A stretch of 64,000 nt of DNA from a bacterium (GCA_017963125.1 JAGCUA010000069.1:1-64000), one strand, 5' to 3'. Positions 16,411 to 26,022 are shown, counted from the stretch's first letter. Notes: generated from the sequence alone by a model not told the origin. Numbers and translations: made by a program.

Positions 16411-17253
16411 CTATTCTTTTTCAGCTGCTTCTTCAGCCGGTTCTTCTTCAGCTTCAGCAGTCTGGATTCTTTTAACTCTGACCTTTCTGCCTGCAACGCT
16501 TCTTGTTTCGCCTCTTGCCGGTCTTTCTTTTCTGTCTTTCTGCTCTGTAGCGAGTTTTTGTTTGTAGATGTCAAGACCTTCAAGGTAAGCGTCAACGATG
16601 TCGGAAGTTACAAGCGAAATGCAGCGCATTCCGTCGTCGTTTGCCGGAATGAGGTAGTCGATCCCGTCAGGATTTCCGTTTGTATCGATGATTGCGATTA
16701 TCGGAATACCGAGTTTCTGAGCTTCGTGAACTGCAAGATGCTCTTTCATCGGGTCAACGACGAACATTGCGCCCGGCATTTTGTCCATTTTCATAACGCC
16801 TGCAAGGTTCTTTTCGAGTTTATCTTTTCTCTTTTCGATGTCAGCAAGCTCTTTTTTCTTGTACATTCTTCTCTTTTCGGTGGTGAGGATCTCTTCGAAC
16901 TTCTGGAACTTCTTTACCGACTGGTTGATCGTTACGAAGTTGGTGAGCATTCCGCCGAGCCAACGATAGTTTACATAAGGAACATCCGCTCTTTCAGCTT
17001 CCTGTTTGATGACTTCCTGAGCCTGTCTTTTCGTTCCGACAAGGAAAATCATTTCGCCGTTCATTCCGAGCTGTTTTACGAAATTTTTGGCGTCTTCGAT
17101 GAGTTCCATCGTCTTCTGAAGGTTGATGATGTGGATGTTGTTGCGCTCCGTGAAGATGTAAGGAGCCATTTTGGGATTCCATTTCTGTTTCTGGTGTCCG
17201 AAATGAGCACCGGCTTTGAGCATTTCTCTTAATTCAGGCATTTTTTCCTCCAA
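16411..17253 (-). CDS. rpsB: 30S ribosomal protein S2
   Basis: The 280-residue protein begins MPELREMLKAGAHFGHQ and contains VNYRWLGGMLTNFVTI, both S2 signatures. The acidic C-terminal tail (AEAEEEPAEEAAEKE) is longer than in E. coli S2. S2 joins the small subunit late and is needed for initiation with S1. CTTGGAGGA precedes the ATG. The gene has its own promoter (17354-17381) and a structured leader (17276-17332), consistent with autogenous control. Confidence 0.98.
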   Translation of the reverse strand: MEEKMPELREMLKAGAHFGHQKQKWNPKMAPYIFTERNNIHIINLQKTMELIEDAKNFVKQLGMNGEMIFLVGTKRQAQEVIKQEAERADVPYVNYRWLGGMLTNFVTINQSVKKFQKFEEILTTEKRRMYKKKELADIEKRKDKLEKNLAGVMKMDKMPGAMFVVDPMKEHLAVHEAQKLGIPIIAIIDTNGNPDGIDYLIPANDDGMRCISLVTSDIVDAYLEGLDIYKQKLATEQKDRKERPARGETRSVAGRKVRVKRIQTAEAEEEPAEEAAEKE

Positions 17254-17275
17254 GAATTACCTGTTAATAATCTTC

Positions 17276-17332
17276 CCTCCGCATCCCGCTCACTCTCAAA
17301 CAAGAGACAGGCACGGGACAAACGCACGGAGG
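17276..17332 (-). promoter_or_regulatory. Structured leader of rpsB
   Basis: In the untranslated leader, CCTCCG pairs with CGGAGG at the two ends, CCCG with CGGG inside, and CTCTTGTTTGAGAG forms the apical hairpin. It lies between the promoter and the ribosome site, where ribosomal-protein operons often carry an S2-binding autoregulatory element. The pairing is visible; S2 binding is inference. Confidence 0.55.
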
Positions 17333-17353
17333 TGCTTCAAAAAAAAACGCGCG

Positions 17354-17381
17354 ATTTTACGCTTTTATATCTGAAAGTCAA
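17354..17381 (-). promoter_or_regulatory. rpsB-tsf promoter
   Basis: On the minus strand -35 TTGACT (17376-17381) and -10 TAAAAT (17354-17359) are 16 bp apart, followed by the GC-rich CGCGCG start region and a T-run at 17341-17347. Confidence 0.7.
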
Positions 17382-17461
17382 TATAAATTGCAAATCCGGC
17401 AGCACAAAGCAGAACTTTTTAATGTTTTTTTTCATGTAGAAAAAGTTTTTTTCCTATTCAC

Positions 17462-17489
17462 TTGAAAAATTTTTATTTATCGGTAAAGT
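17462..17489 (+). promoter_or_regulatory. Promoter of the pheS-hprK-pts-ftsK operon
   Basis: -35 TTGAAA (17462-17467) and -10 TAAAGT (17484-17489) with a 16-bp spacer lie about 50 bases before pheS. All seven genes downstream are packed with gaps of 15 bp or less. Confidence 0.5.
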
Positions 17490-17540
17490 CTCCGCCCGTG
17501 CGCGGCACATTTATTGTTTTTTTATTTATAGGTGATCGTC

Positions 17541-18560
17541 ATGATGAAGGAAAAGATAGAAGCTCTGAAAGAGAGTTTCAACGCGAAAATAAGCGAAATC
17601 AGCAAAAAGGATGCTTTGGAACAGCTCAGAGTTGCGATCCTCGGCAAAAAAGGTGAATTCACCGCTCTGATGAAGGACATGAAAGACCTTCAGGCCGATG
17701 CAAGAAAGGAGATCGGACAGCTTATCAACAATGTCAAAAGCGATCTTGAAAACGCGATTGCGAAAAAGGCTAAAGAAATCGAAGAGGCTGAAATCGCCGC
17801 GAAAGTCGAGAATGAATGGAGCGACATCTCCTGGCCGGAGACACCGGTCCAGGGTTCGATCCACCCCCTTTCGATCGTCAGAAAAGAGCTTGAGGACCTT
17901 TTCATTTCCATGGGTTTCGACATTTTAGACGGCCCTGAAATGGAAGAAGAATACTACAACTTCAACGCGCTCAACATTCCCGAAGACCATCCGGCGCGTG
18001 ATTCGCAGGACACTTTCTGGCTCAAGAACGGAAAACTTCTCCGCAGCCAGACCTCCCCTGTCCAGATCCGCGGAATGCTCGCGAAGAAACCTCCCATCAA
18101 ATTCGTCTGCCCCGGCAAAACTTATAGAAACGAAGCTGTCGACGCGAGCCACGAGCACTCTTTCCATCAGTGCGAAGGCCTTGTCGTTGACAAAGGAATA
18201 ACCGTTGCTCACCTTATTTTCACGCTGAAGCAGATCGTTTCGAGCATTTTCGGCGAAGATGTCGAAATCAGGCTCAGACCTTCGTTCTTCCCGTTCGTCG
18301 AACCGGGATTCGAACTTGATTTCAAGTGCAGGATCTGCAAAGGCAAAGGCTGCAGCGTATGCAAACAGACCGGCTGGATCGAATACTTAGGCTGCGGAAT
18401 GATCCACCCGCAGGTCCTCAGAAACTGCGGGATCGACCCCGAGATCTATTCAGGATTTGCGTTTGGAGGCGGCATCGAAAGACTTACGATGATGAAATAC
18501 GGCATCGACGATATCCGCCATTTCCATGCAGGCGATCTGCGTTTCCTCAAACAATTCTAA
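17541..18560 (+). CDS. pheS: Phenylalanyl-tRNA synthetase alpha subunit
   Basis: The protein (339 residues from ATG 17541) has the N-terminal coiled-coil arm (about 1-85) and the class II catalytic core: motif 2 around KTYRNEAVDASHEHSFHQCE and motif 3 GFAFGGGIERLTMMKYGI. A four-cysteine knuckle (CRICKGKGCSVC) sits before motif 3. PheS works as an alpha2-beta2 enzyme with PheT, but pheT does not follow; hprK does. AGGTGA at 17530-17535 supports ATG 17541 or 17544. A GTG three codons earlier overlaps the ribosome site and is unlikely. Confidence 0.96.
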   Translation: MMKEKIEALKESFNAKISEISKKDALEQLRVAILGKKGEFTALMKDMKDLQADARKEIGQLINNVKSDLENAIAKKAKEIEEAEIAAKVENEWSDISWPETPVQGSIHPLSIVRKELEDLFISMGFDILDGPEMEEEYYNFNALNIPEDHPARDSQDTFWLKNGKLLRSQTSPVQIRGMLAKKPPIKFVCPGKTYRNEAVDASHEHSFHQCEGLVVDKGITVAHLIFTLKQIVSSIFGEDVEIRLRPSFFPFVEPGFELDFKCRICKGKGCSVCKQTGWIEYLGCGMIHPQVLRNCGIDPEIYSGFAFGGGIERLTMMKYGIDDIRHFHAGDLRFLKQF

Positions 18561-18575
18561 CTTAAAATTCAAGCC

Positions 18576-19532
18576 ATGCCGGGACCAGCTTTTTACACTC
18601 TTTACGATCTGCTGAAAAATACTCAGCTTGAACTTTCGCTTGAAAACATGAGCGAAGACGAGATGAAAAAAATCGAACTTGCCGAGAGCAAAGTTCAGGT
18701 CGTCGGGCTTTCGATCGCGGGTTTCGTGGCGCATCTCTACAAAAACAGGATCCAGCTTTTCGGCAAAAGCGAAGCCGACTATCTGCGTACTCTGCCGATG
18801 GATGAGCAGCTTGAGATGTCGGAAACTTTTCTCAAGGAAAAACCGATACTTGTGATTTTCACATACCCCGAAAAGCCGACTGATTACTTCAAAGAGATCG
18901 CACGGAAATACAACGTTCCGCTTATGTCGACCACGATGATCTCGAGCGTTTTCACCGACTATGTCAGAGACATTCTGAACACGGCGCTTGCCCCGACTGT
19001 TTCGCTTCACGCGCAGCTTATCGATGTTCTCAGCGTCGGGATGCTGATAATGGGTGAAAGCGGCGTCGGAAAAAGCGAAACCAGTTTGGACCTTGTCATG
19101 CGCGGTCACAAACTAATCGCCGACGACTTTGTAGAAATCAAGCGTCTCACACCCAACAGACTGATCGGAAGTTGCAACGAGATCGGGCGTAATTTCATCG
19201 AAATCAGAGGCATCGGTCTTGTCGATCTGCAGCAGATGTTCGGAATAACCTCGGTCGATTCGGAAAAGGAGATCGACTGCGTAGTCCGCCTTGTTTCGTG
19301 GGACGAGATCCACAAATTCGACTATGAACGCGTCGGCGACAAGATAAACTATTACGAAATTTTAGGCGTAAAAAAGGCATATTACATCATTCCGGTGCGC
19401 AACGGCTCGAACCTGAGCTCGCTCATGGAAGCTATTGCACGCGACTATCTCCTCAAAAAAATGGGATTTTTCGCGGCTAAGGAAATGGAAAAAAGACTTG
19501 ACAACAAACTTAAAGGATTGAAGGGGAATTAA
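18576..19532 (+). CDS. hprK: HPr kinase/phosphorylase
   Basis: The 318-residue protein has the N-terminal DRTGG-like domain (about 1-135) and the C-terminal kinase domain: Walker A GESGVGKS at 160-167, the conserved LHAQLIDV histidine at 145, LIADDFVEI, and the RGIGLVDLQQMFG stretch. HprK phosphorylates and dephosphorylates Ser46 of HPr in response to metabolic state. No good ribosome site is visible before the ATG 15 bp after pheS. It heads a block with EIIA, HPr and EI, so kinase and substrate are co-expressed. Confidence 0.96.
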   Translation: MPGPAFYTLYDLLKNTQLELSLENMSEDEMKKIELAESKVQVVGLSIAGFVAHLYKNRIQLFGKSEADYLRTLPMDEQLEMSETFLKEKPILVIFTYPEKPTDYFKEIARKYNVPLMSTTMISSVFTDYVRDILNTALAPTVSLHAQLIDVLSVGMLIMGESGVGKSETSLDLVMRGHKLIADDFVEIKRLTPNRLIGSCNEIGRNFIEIRGIGLVDLQQMFGITSVDSEKEIDCVVRLVSWDEIHKFDYERVGDKINYYEILGVKKAYYIIPVRNGSNLSSLMEAIARDYLLKKMGFFAAKEMEKRLDNKLKGLKGN

Positions 19533-19961
19533 ATGTACTCTTTTGTTTTTATCACCCACGGAGAACTCGGGAGCACTCTTTTGAATATAGCTTCCCGCAT
19601 AATGGACATCGATGTCTCCGACAGAACGGGGTTCTTTTCGATCGAATTTTCGATGGTGACGGAACTCGACTCAATGAAAAACAATCTTGAAAACATGATT
19701 GAAGGCTTTCTGCAGAAAGGTCACAAAGTCATAATCATGGTCGATATTTTCGGCGGCAGCCCTTCGAATATCGCACTTTCACTCGCTAAAAAAGAGGATG
19801 TCGACGTTGTTTCGGGCGTAAACCTTTCGATGGTGATGTACAGTTTAGAGCACCGCGACGATGATACAGACATCAGAACGATGGTCGACGGCATCATCCG
19901 CAGCGCAAGACAGAATATCACCGGTGCGAAACAACTTCTTGAAAAAAGAGACTCAAAATGA
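19533..19961 (+). CDS. PTS mannose-family EIIA protein
   Basis: The 142-residue protein opens MYSFVFITHGELGSTLL; His9 in THGELG is the site phosphorylated by HPr. IMVDIFGGSPSNIALSLA is the other family signature. There is no IIB, IIC or IID gene nearby, so it probably works as a regulatory phosphocarrier. GGGGAA precedes the ATG, which directly follows the hprK stop codon. Its own stop overlaps the HPr start (ATGA). Confidence 0.9.
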   Translation: MYSFVFITHGELGSTLLNIASRIMDIDVSDRTGFFSIEFSMVTELDSMKNNLENMIEGFLQKGHKVIIMVDIFGGSPSNIALSLAKKEDVDVVSGVNLSMVMYSLEHRDDDTDIRTMVDGIIRSARQNITGAKQLLEKRDSK

Positions 19962-20224
19962 AAGAAGCTGAACTTACTATAAAAAACAAACTCGGTCTTC
20001 ACGCCCGTGCAGCAAGCCTTTTCGTGAAAACGGCGGAAAAATTCAAATGCGGCGTCGAGATGGAAAAAGACGGCATACGTGTAAACGCAAAAAGCATCAT
20101 GGGTATCCTTATGCTTGCGGCTCCGCTCGGCTCTACCGTGAAAATCAGCACGAACGGCGAATCGGAAGAAGAGTGTCTGGCGGCTCTTTCAACACTTGTC
20201 GAAACAAAATTCGGAGAAGAATAA
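19958..20224 (+). CDS. ptsH: Phosphocarrier protein HPr
   Basis: The 88-residue HPr has the His15 motif LGLHARAAS and the Ser46 motif AKSIMGILML, so it can be phosphorylated both by EI and by the HprK encoded just upstream. It starts within the stop of the EIIA gene and ends immediately before the EI gene. Confidence 0.96.
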   Translation: MKEAELTIKNKLGLHARAASLFVKTAEKFKCGVEMEKDGIRVNAKSIMGILMLAAPLGSTVKISTNGESEEECLAALSTLVETKFGEE

Positions 20225-21973
20225 TTGCGTGAAAGGCTTGAACTTCAGGGCGAAAAAGTCTGCGGCGGAATAGGCGCGGGAAAACTTTTCTTTATTGACC
20301 GCAAATATTCCAAAATTCCGCACATCGACTTGAAAGTTGAAGAAATCCCGAATGAAATCAGCCGTTTTCAATCGGCAGTCACAGCCTCGGAACGTGAACT
20401 TGAGACTATTTTATCGCAGAAAAATATCGGAACGGAAACCGCTTCGATCCTTGAAGCCCACAAAATGATGCTCACCGACCCCACCCTTTCGGAAATGGTC
20501 GGAAACATGATAAAAGAGAGCCGGATCAACGCCGAATGGGCAGTTCTGGGAGTTTTCGACAGACTCATTTCGGTGCTTGACCAGAACACGACCGACTACT
20601 ACGTCAAGGCGAAGATCGCCGACTGGGAAGTCATCCGCGACAAACTTGTTTCTGAACTTACCGGAGGCACACATTCGGTTCTGAACAGGCTCCCCGACGA
20701 AGATTTCATCGTAACAGCAAAAAATCTGACTGTCGACGAACTTCACGTCCTTTCCAAAAACAGACACGTCAAAGGGATCGTTCTCGAATCTCCCGGCGGA
20801 GTCAGCCACCTGACGATGGTGCTCCGTTCGCTCGAAATCCCGGCTGTCATGGGAGTTCCCGACCTCATTCATCTTCTTGACTACGGCGATATGCTGATCG
20901 TAAACGGCTTCCATGGCAGAGTCGTTCTCCGTCCGACAGCAGATGAAATAAACAACGCTCTCCGCAAAGCTGACGAGTTCAAAAGCTATTTTGCCAGATT
21001 TCTCGAAGATATTTCTTCTCCTTCGGTTTCACGCGACAACCACACGCTGAAAGTCGGCGGAAACATCGACCAGACAGGCGAAGTCGATTTCGTAAAAAAA
21101 TACGGCGGAGAGTTCATCGGCCTTTTCAGAACGGAACTCATGTTTTCGAAAGACGGCGAAATCCCTTCCGAAGACGCCCACTACGACGTTTACTATCAGG
21201 TGCTGCATCAGGCTCTGCCGCTCAGAGCCGCGATAAGGATTTTCGATTTCGGCGAAGACAAAAGCGGTGCGATCGTGACGAAAGGATTCATGGGAATACG
21301 CGGAATAAGGCTCTGCAAAGGGCGTCCCGATGTTTTCACTCCGCAGATAAGGGCGCTTGTCCGTGCGGCAAAACTCGGCAATCTGGACATACTTCTTCCT
21401 TTCGTCAGCACGACTCACGAAGTTGACGACTTCAGAAATCTTCTCTACAAAACCGCCGAAGAAATGGGGCTTTCCGAAAATCTCAAAGGGATAAGGATCG
21501 GCGCGATGATAGAGGTCCCTGCATCAGTTTTCATCATCGAAAAGATCGCGGAAGAAGTCGATTTTTTCAGCATAGGAACCAACGACCTCATCCAGTACCT
21601 CATGGCGGTCGAAAGAAAAGATGAGTTCTCGTCAGAATACTTTTCATACTATCATCCGGCAGTTATCCGCGTAATAAACCAGATAGTGACTGTCGCGAAA
21701 GCAAAAAACAAACCGGTAAACATCTGCGGCGAAATGGCGAGCGACCCTTACCTGCCGCTCCTTTTCCTTGCGATGGGAATAGACGCTCTCAGCATGAACC
21801 CGGCATCGATCCCGATAATAAAAAAGATAATAAAATGCGGTTATCTGCGTGAAGGCGAAGAGATCCTTTCACTCATGATGGCAGCCAAGGACAGAGACGA
21901 AGTGATAGAACTGCTCAAACGCTGCATGGTTGACAAGTACCCGAATATATTCAAGAAAGAATGGAACTACTGA
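20225..21973 (+). CDS. ptsI: PTS enzyme I
   Basis: The 582-residue protein has the EI domains: an N-terminal helical HPr-binding part, the phosphohistidine domain with His195 in GGVSHLTMVLRSLEIPAV, and the PEP-binding barrel with FRTELMF, SIGTNDLIQYLMAVER and the NICGEMASD cysteine loop. One residue is missing before the active histidine compared with the usual GGxTSH, but the H to R spacing is kept. EI transfers phosphate from PEP to HPr. The start is a TTG directly after the HPr stop codon; GGAGAAG lies just upstream. It overlaps the next gene by 13 bp. Confidence 0.95.
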   Translation: MRERLELQGEKVCGGIGAGKLFFIDRKYSKIPHIDLKVEEIPNEISRFQSAVTASERELETILSQKNIGTETASILEAHKMMLTDPTLSEMVGNMIKESRINAEWAVLGVFDRLISVLDQNTTDYYVKAKIADWEVIRDKLVSELTGGTHSVLNRLPDEDFIVTAKNLTVDELHVLSKNRHVKGIVLESPGGVSHLTMVLRSLEIPAVMGVPDLIHLLDYGDMLIVNGFHGRVVLRPTADEINNALRKADEFKSYFARFLEDISSPSVSRDNHTLKVGGNIDQTGEVDFVKKYGGEFIGLFRTELMFSKDGEIPSEDAHYDVYYQVLHQALPLRAAIRIFDFGEDKSGAIVTKGFMGIRGIRLCKGRPDVFTPQIRALVRAAKLGNLDILLPFVSTTHEVDDFRNLLYKTAEEMGLSENLKGIRIGAMIEVPASVFIIEKIAEEVDFFSIGTNDLIQYLMAVERKDEFSSEYFSYYHPAVIRVINQIVTVAKAKNKPVNICGEMASDPYLPLLFLAMGIDALSMNPASIPIIKKIIKCGYLREGEEILSLMMAAKDRDEVIELLKRCMVDKYPNIFKKEWNY

Positions 21974-23532
21974 TCAAAAGAATTTTATTTCTTCTTTTTG
22001 CGGCGACCATTTTCTTCGTCTGCTGCAACAAAAGTGAAAAGGTTGAAAAAGAAGATTCTCCCGATTTTTACGAACTCTGCTTCTATTTTTCAAAACTTCC
22101 GGCAAAAGCTGCTTTGAGCGATATAGAAACGGCGGCGGAAACTTATTCAGAATCCCTTTCAAAAAGCGGAATCAATGTTTTAAGCGAAAAATCAACATTT
22201 CTGAAAAGCTGCTGGTTTTTAGACAAAGAACCCGATTTTTCAGCAGACTCTGCCGGAAATACACAGAACGAAGTCGCAAACTACCTTCTGAAAGCGTTTT
22301 TCAAGAAGGAAAGCGCTTCTCTTTACGGTGTTAAAAATTCAGGAAAAATAATAAAAAAGATCCAAGACGAGACGAGTTTTACAGGCAAACTTCCGGCTGC
22401 CGAAACCATTGAAGAAGGACTTTCATTCAAAGGCTGGAACTCGAAAATGCCCTATCTTTCGCACTATCTTGACAATATCGGCGTTAAAAATTCTTTCGGA
22501 ATAAATCAAGGGAGCGGACTTATACTCAATGTTCCGGCAGACGATCAGGGAAGATGGAAAATCGCTCTTTTCCTCTACTCCTCAATCGACTTTGAAAATA
22601 CTATCAAGCCTCTTCCCGGCGATTTCGCGATCTTCGCTCTGTGCGGAGATGAAAAAGCCGAAACCGCTGTGAAAAAAAGGGGCTGGGACAAAACTTCCGT
22701 CTCGAAAAACGGCTCTGAAAACGACAGGAACGCGATTATTTTCAAGTCCGGAGCAGCAAATCTTCCCGTTTCGGAAGAAGTCGCGCTGAAATACCTCTAT
22801 TCTCTCGCATTCACTCATCAGCTTCCGTTTGAAAGCGGCTCCTTCTACTCTCCCAATTTCGCATCTTCTTCAGTAATTCCGCAGCTTTATCTGTTTTCAG
22901 GAGAACTTTCATTTTCGGCTCCGGCGACAGATCCGGAATCGCTTCTTCTGTGGATCATCTCTTCAGAAAAACAGCTCGAAACATATCCCGACACCCTTTA
23001 CGCAAATCTTTTGTCACTCAAAATCGCGAAAAAACTTGTGTTTGCAGACAAGACTTTTTTAGGCGGCAAAGACCTTGAAAATAAAAAGCAGTTCGTCGAT
23101 TTCGAAGCCGTCAGAAACTCGTTTTTCAGCTCGGGAAACATTTCTGTTTCCGGTAAAATGACTGAAAATCTTTACCTTTTTTCGGAAGGAACAATAACAG
23201 AGTCAACTTCTGTCGCAGACATTTCCGAAGTTTCAGGCTTCAAGGCGCTTTTCGGAGACCCCGAAATAAACGACACCTCGATCGTCACTTTCGTTCTTCG
23301 CAGCGGCAATGCGGCAGAAATAATTGATAAAATCGAAAAATCGCTTGCAGAAAAAGGCTTTGAACCTATACACAGGATCTTCGAAAAAATCGGCGACGGC
23401 GACAGCTGGGGATCGATTTCTGTCAAAACCGCCATAGCCAACGAAGGGAGACTGATGTCGCTTTATGACAAAGAATATAAAAATTTTGATAAAACACTTT
23501 CTATCGGAGTTTACCGTGTCGCAGAAAAATAA
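21961..23532 (+). CDS. Lipoprotein of unknown function in the pts-ftsK operon
   Basis: The 523-residue protein starts inside ptsI. Its N-terminus (RILFLLFAATIFFVCC) is a lipoprotein signal with Cys21 or Cys22 as the acceptor. The mature part is mixed alpha/beta with many Ser/Phe residues and no repeat or catalytic motif I recognise. It overlaps ptsI by 13 bp and ftsK by 17 bp, so it is translationally embedded in the operon. I cannot assign a function. Confidence 0.75.
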   Translation: MELLIKRILFLLFAATIFFVCCNKSEKVEKEDSPDFYELCFYFSKLPAKAALSDIETAAETYSESLSKSGINVLSEKSTFLKSCWFLDKEPDFSADSAGNTQNEVANYLLKAFFKKESASLYGVKNSGKIIKKIQDETSFTGKLPAAETIEEGLSFKGWNSKMPYLSHYLDNIGVKNSFGINQGSGLILNVPADDQGRWKIALFLYSSIDFENTIKPLPGDFAIFALCGDEKAETAVKKRGWDKTSVSKNGSENDRNAIIFKSGAANLPVSEEVALKYLYSLAFTHQLPFESGSFYSPNFASSSVIPQLYLFSGELSFSAPATDPESLLLWIISSEKQLETYPDTLYANLLSLKIAKKLVFADKTFLGGKDLENKKQFVDFEAVRNSFFSSGNISVSGKMTENLYLFSEGTITESTSVADISEVSGFKALFGDPEINDTSIVTFVLRSGNAAEIIDKIEKSLAEKGFEPIHRIFEKIGDGDSWGSISVKTAIANEGRLMSLYDKEYKNFDKTLSIGVYRVAEK

Positions 23533-25996
23533 GACAAATACAGAAGCTCAAAAACCGAAAAAAAACAAAAACACGAAAGAGATCGTACGCGCTGAAAAAA
23601 ATTCCTATACCGGCGAGATCATAATATGCATTTTAGCGGTCCCGACGATTTTCACGTTAGTCTCGCTCATATCCTACTATTCCGCCAAGGCTTCAGGCAG
23701 AAAAGTAATTCAGGAGAACTTCTTCACTGGTTCTCTCGGTTACGACTGCGCGCACTTCTTAAACAATCTTTTCGGGATCGTTTCTTTCTACATTCCGCTC
23801 GGAATCATCGTATTCGTAACGATTTTCCTACTCAAAAAGAAACTTTGGAAACATCTCCTGCTCAACTTCGTGAACTTCGTCATGCTGCTCCCATTTTTAT
23901 CAATGATATTTGATACTTTTTCTTCAAGCAAGGCGAATTACGCAGGTCATTTCTTATACCAGAAATTTTTCGAAATCTATATCGGCAGAACAGGATTCAT
24001 TCTTCTTTTCATCGGCTGGGCGATACTTTTCATGATCCTCACGTTCCACGTCAGTTTCTTCAAACTCTGTGCAAAAACCGGCCTGCTTCTGAAGGAGTTT
24101 CTTACAGGCAGCATGCAGGACACCAATGAAGAAAATGCCGAAAATGAAGAAGATCCGGATAAGCCGGAAGAAAAGAAAGATGAAAACGACGATCAGAACT
24201 ATGTCAGCATAAATTCAGGCATTTCGATGGAAGAGATCGAAAAGACCATCGAACCGGAAAACAAAGAGGAAGAACCTCACAGAATCGAAATCAAAGGCAT
24301 GGACAAATTCGACGACATTCCGGAAGAAGGACCTGAAGAAGAGCCGGAAGAAAAACCCGAAAAAATACCAGCAAAAATCCCGGAAAAGACAGAAGAAGCA
24401 AAAGAACCTGAAAACATTGAAGAAATTCCTAAAAACGAAGAAGTTTCCGAAGAACCTCGTCAGCAGATAGAAGTCGTTACAAGCGAACTCAACCAGACGG
24501 TAGCAACGACATCGGTTTTAAGAAAACTCAAAGACTACCACCTGCCAGACGTATCGCTTCTCGTTCCGGGCGAAGACCTTGAAACTTCCGAAAAAAGGGA
24601 ACAGGAAGTCAGCAACACCGGTCTTATCATCGAAAAAAAGCTCCTTGAACACAAAATAAAGGTCAAAGTCCACGGTGCGACAATAGGCCCGGTAGTTACG
24701 ATGTACGAAATCGAACTCGGCGAAGGTGTCAAAGTCAGCCAGGTCGAGGGAATGGCGAAGGATCTCACCGTAGCAGTCAGCGGAAAAGAAGTGCGTGTCG
24801 TCGGTTTCATCCCCGGCAAACCTTACATCGGAATCGAAATTCCCAACGAAGAAAGACTCACTATCAGACTCAAATCGATCCTTGAAAGCCCTGTCTTCAA
24901 AACTGCTTCGACAAAAGGTCTGCCGATAGCTTTGGGACTTGATGTCGCAGGCAAACCGTGTGCCGCTAACCTCAATAAAATGCCGCACGTCCTTGTAGCC
25001 GGAACGACAGGTAGCGGAAAATCAGTCGGTATAAACAGTTTTATCATCTCCCTTCTCTACACTCTCACGCCGGATGAAGTCAAATTCATCATGATCGACC
25101 CGAAAGGAAACGAGTTCAACATGTATGAAGGCATCCCGCACATGCTTCTTCCGGTCGTCGTAGACAGCAAAAAAGCGGCAAAAGCGCTCCAGTGGGCAGT
25201 CGTTGAAATGGACAACCGTTTCAAAACTCTGGCTGAAAACAAAGTCAAAGACATCGGCGAATACAACCAGAAAATCAATGAAATCAATAAAAATCTTGCT
25301 GCTGAAGAGAGCCATCTCAAAAAAATGCCGTTTATCGTCGTCGTTATTGACGAGTTTGCAGATTTGATGATGGTTGCCGGCAAAGAGGTCGAGATCGCAG
25401 TCGCAAGGATCGCGCAGAAAGCAAGAGCCGTCGGCATACATTTGATTATCGCAACGCAGAAACCGACGCGTGATGTCGTTACAGGACTCATCAAAAGCAA
25501 CCTTCCCGTCAGGATCGCCTTCAAAGTTGCTTCAGCAATGGATTCGAGAGTCATTCTCGACACAAACGGCGCAGACGCACTGCTCGGAAACGGCGATATG
25601 CTCTACATCGCGCCCGGCACATCGATCCCGATGCGAATCCACGGGGCTTTCGTCAGCACTCCTGAAATGGAAGCTGTCATCGACTTCATCAAACAGGAAG
25701 CGGGCGGCGACTACCATCCGGAAGACATTCTTGAAAGTTTCCAGAGCGACGGCGGCAAAAACGGAGGTTCTTCCGGAGATTCTTCGGGAAGCTCGAATGA
25801 CGACGAACCGCTTTACGACGAGATCCTCGCCTACATCATGCATACCGGCGAATGCAGTGCAAGCATGCTTCAGCGCAAATTCAAACTGGGTTACAACCGT
25901 GCGGCAAGGATCGTTGACAGATTCGAAGAGGAAGGGATCGTAACTCCGGCGGACGGTTCGAAACCGAGAAAAGTCATCTATCCTAAAAAAGATTAG
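23516..25996 (+). CDS. ftsK: DNA translocase FtsK/SpoIIIE
   Basis: The 826-residue protein has four N-terminal membrane helices (first about 200 residues), an acidic Glu/Pro/Lys linker (about 205-320), the alpha-beta motor with Walker A GTTGSGKS near 496-503 and VVIDEFADLMM as Walker B, and a gamma winged helix (YDEILAYIMHTGECSASMLQ) that in other bacteria reads KOPS/SRS sequences. It pumps chromosome ends through the septum for dimer resolution. The start is GTG 23516 with CGGAG at 23505-23509; an upstream ATG at 23465 would add 17 residues without a ribosome site. Confidence 0.96.
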   Translation: MSQKNKTNTEAQKPKKNKNTKEIVRAEKNSYTGEIIICILAVPTIFTLVSLISYYSAKASGRKVIQENFFTGSLGYDCAHFLNNLFGIVSFYIPLGIIVFVTIFLLKKKLWKHLLLNFVNFVMLLPFLSMIFDTFSSSKANYAGHFLYQKFFEIYIGRTGFILLFIGWAILFMILTFHVSFFKLCAKTGLLLKEFLTGSMQDTNEENAENEEDPDKPEEKKDENDDQNYVSINSGISMEEIEKTIEPENKEEEPHRIEIKGMDKFDDIPEEGPEEEPEEKPEKIPAKIPEKTEEAKEPENIEEIPKNEEVSEEPRQQIEVVTSELNQTVATTSVLRKLKDYHLPDVSLLVPGEDLETSEKREQEVSNTGLIIEKKLLEHKIKVKVHGATIGPVVTMYEIELGEGVKVSQVEGMAKDLTVAVSGKEVRVVGFIPGKPYIGIEIPNEERLTIRLKSILESPVFKTASTKGLPIALGLDVAGKPCAANLNKMPHVLVAGTTGSGKSVGINSFIISLLYTLTPDEVKFIMIDPKGNEFNMYEGIPHMLLPVVVDSKKAAKALQWAVVEMDNRFKTLAENKVKDIGEYNQKINEINKNLAAEESHLKKMPFIVVVIDEFADLMMVAGKEVEIAVARIAQKARAVGIHLIIATQKPTRDVVTGLIKSNLPVRIAFKVASAMDSRVILDTNGADALLGNGDMLYIAPGTSIPMRIHGAFVSTPEMEAVIDFIKQEAGGDYHPEDILESFQSDGGKNGGSSGDSSGSSNDDEPLYDEILAYIMHTGECSASMLQRKFKLGYNRAARIVDRFEEEGIVTPADGSKPRKVIYPKKD

Positions 25997-26022
25997 TAGA
26001 ACATTTCCGGCATTTCAAGGCA

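Noticed and set aside
15757..17232. 491-codon open frame antisense to tsf and rpsB
   Set aside because: It covers two highly conserved ribosomal-translation genes on the other strand, is full of Phe/Ser/Val runs and crosses their junction, which marks a codon-bias shadow.
18561..18575. pheT expected after pheS
   Set aside because: The next gene is clearly hprK; no beta-subunit sequence is present in the window.
25997..26022. Terminator between ftsK and the convergent sulfatase gene
   Set aside because: No stem with a following T-run could be formed in the 26-bp gap.
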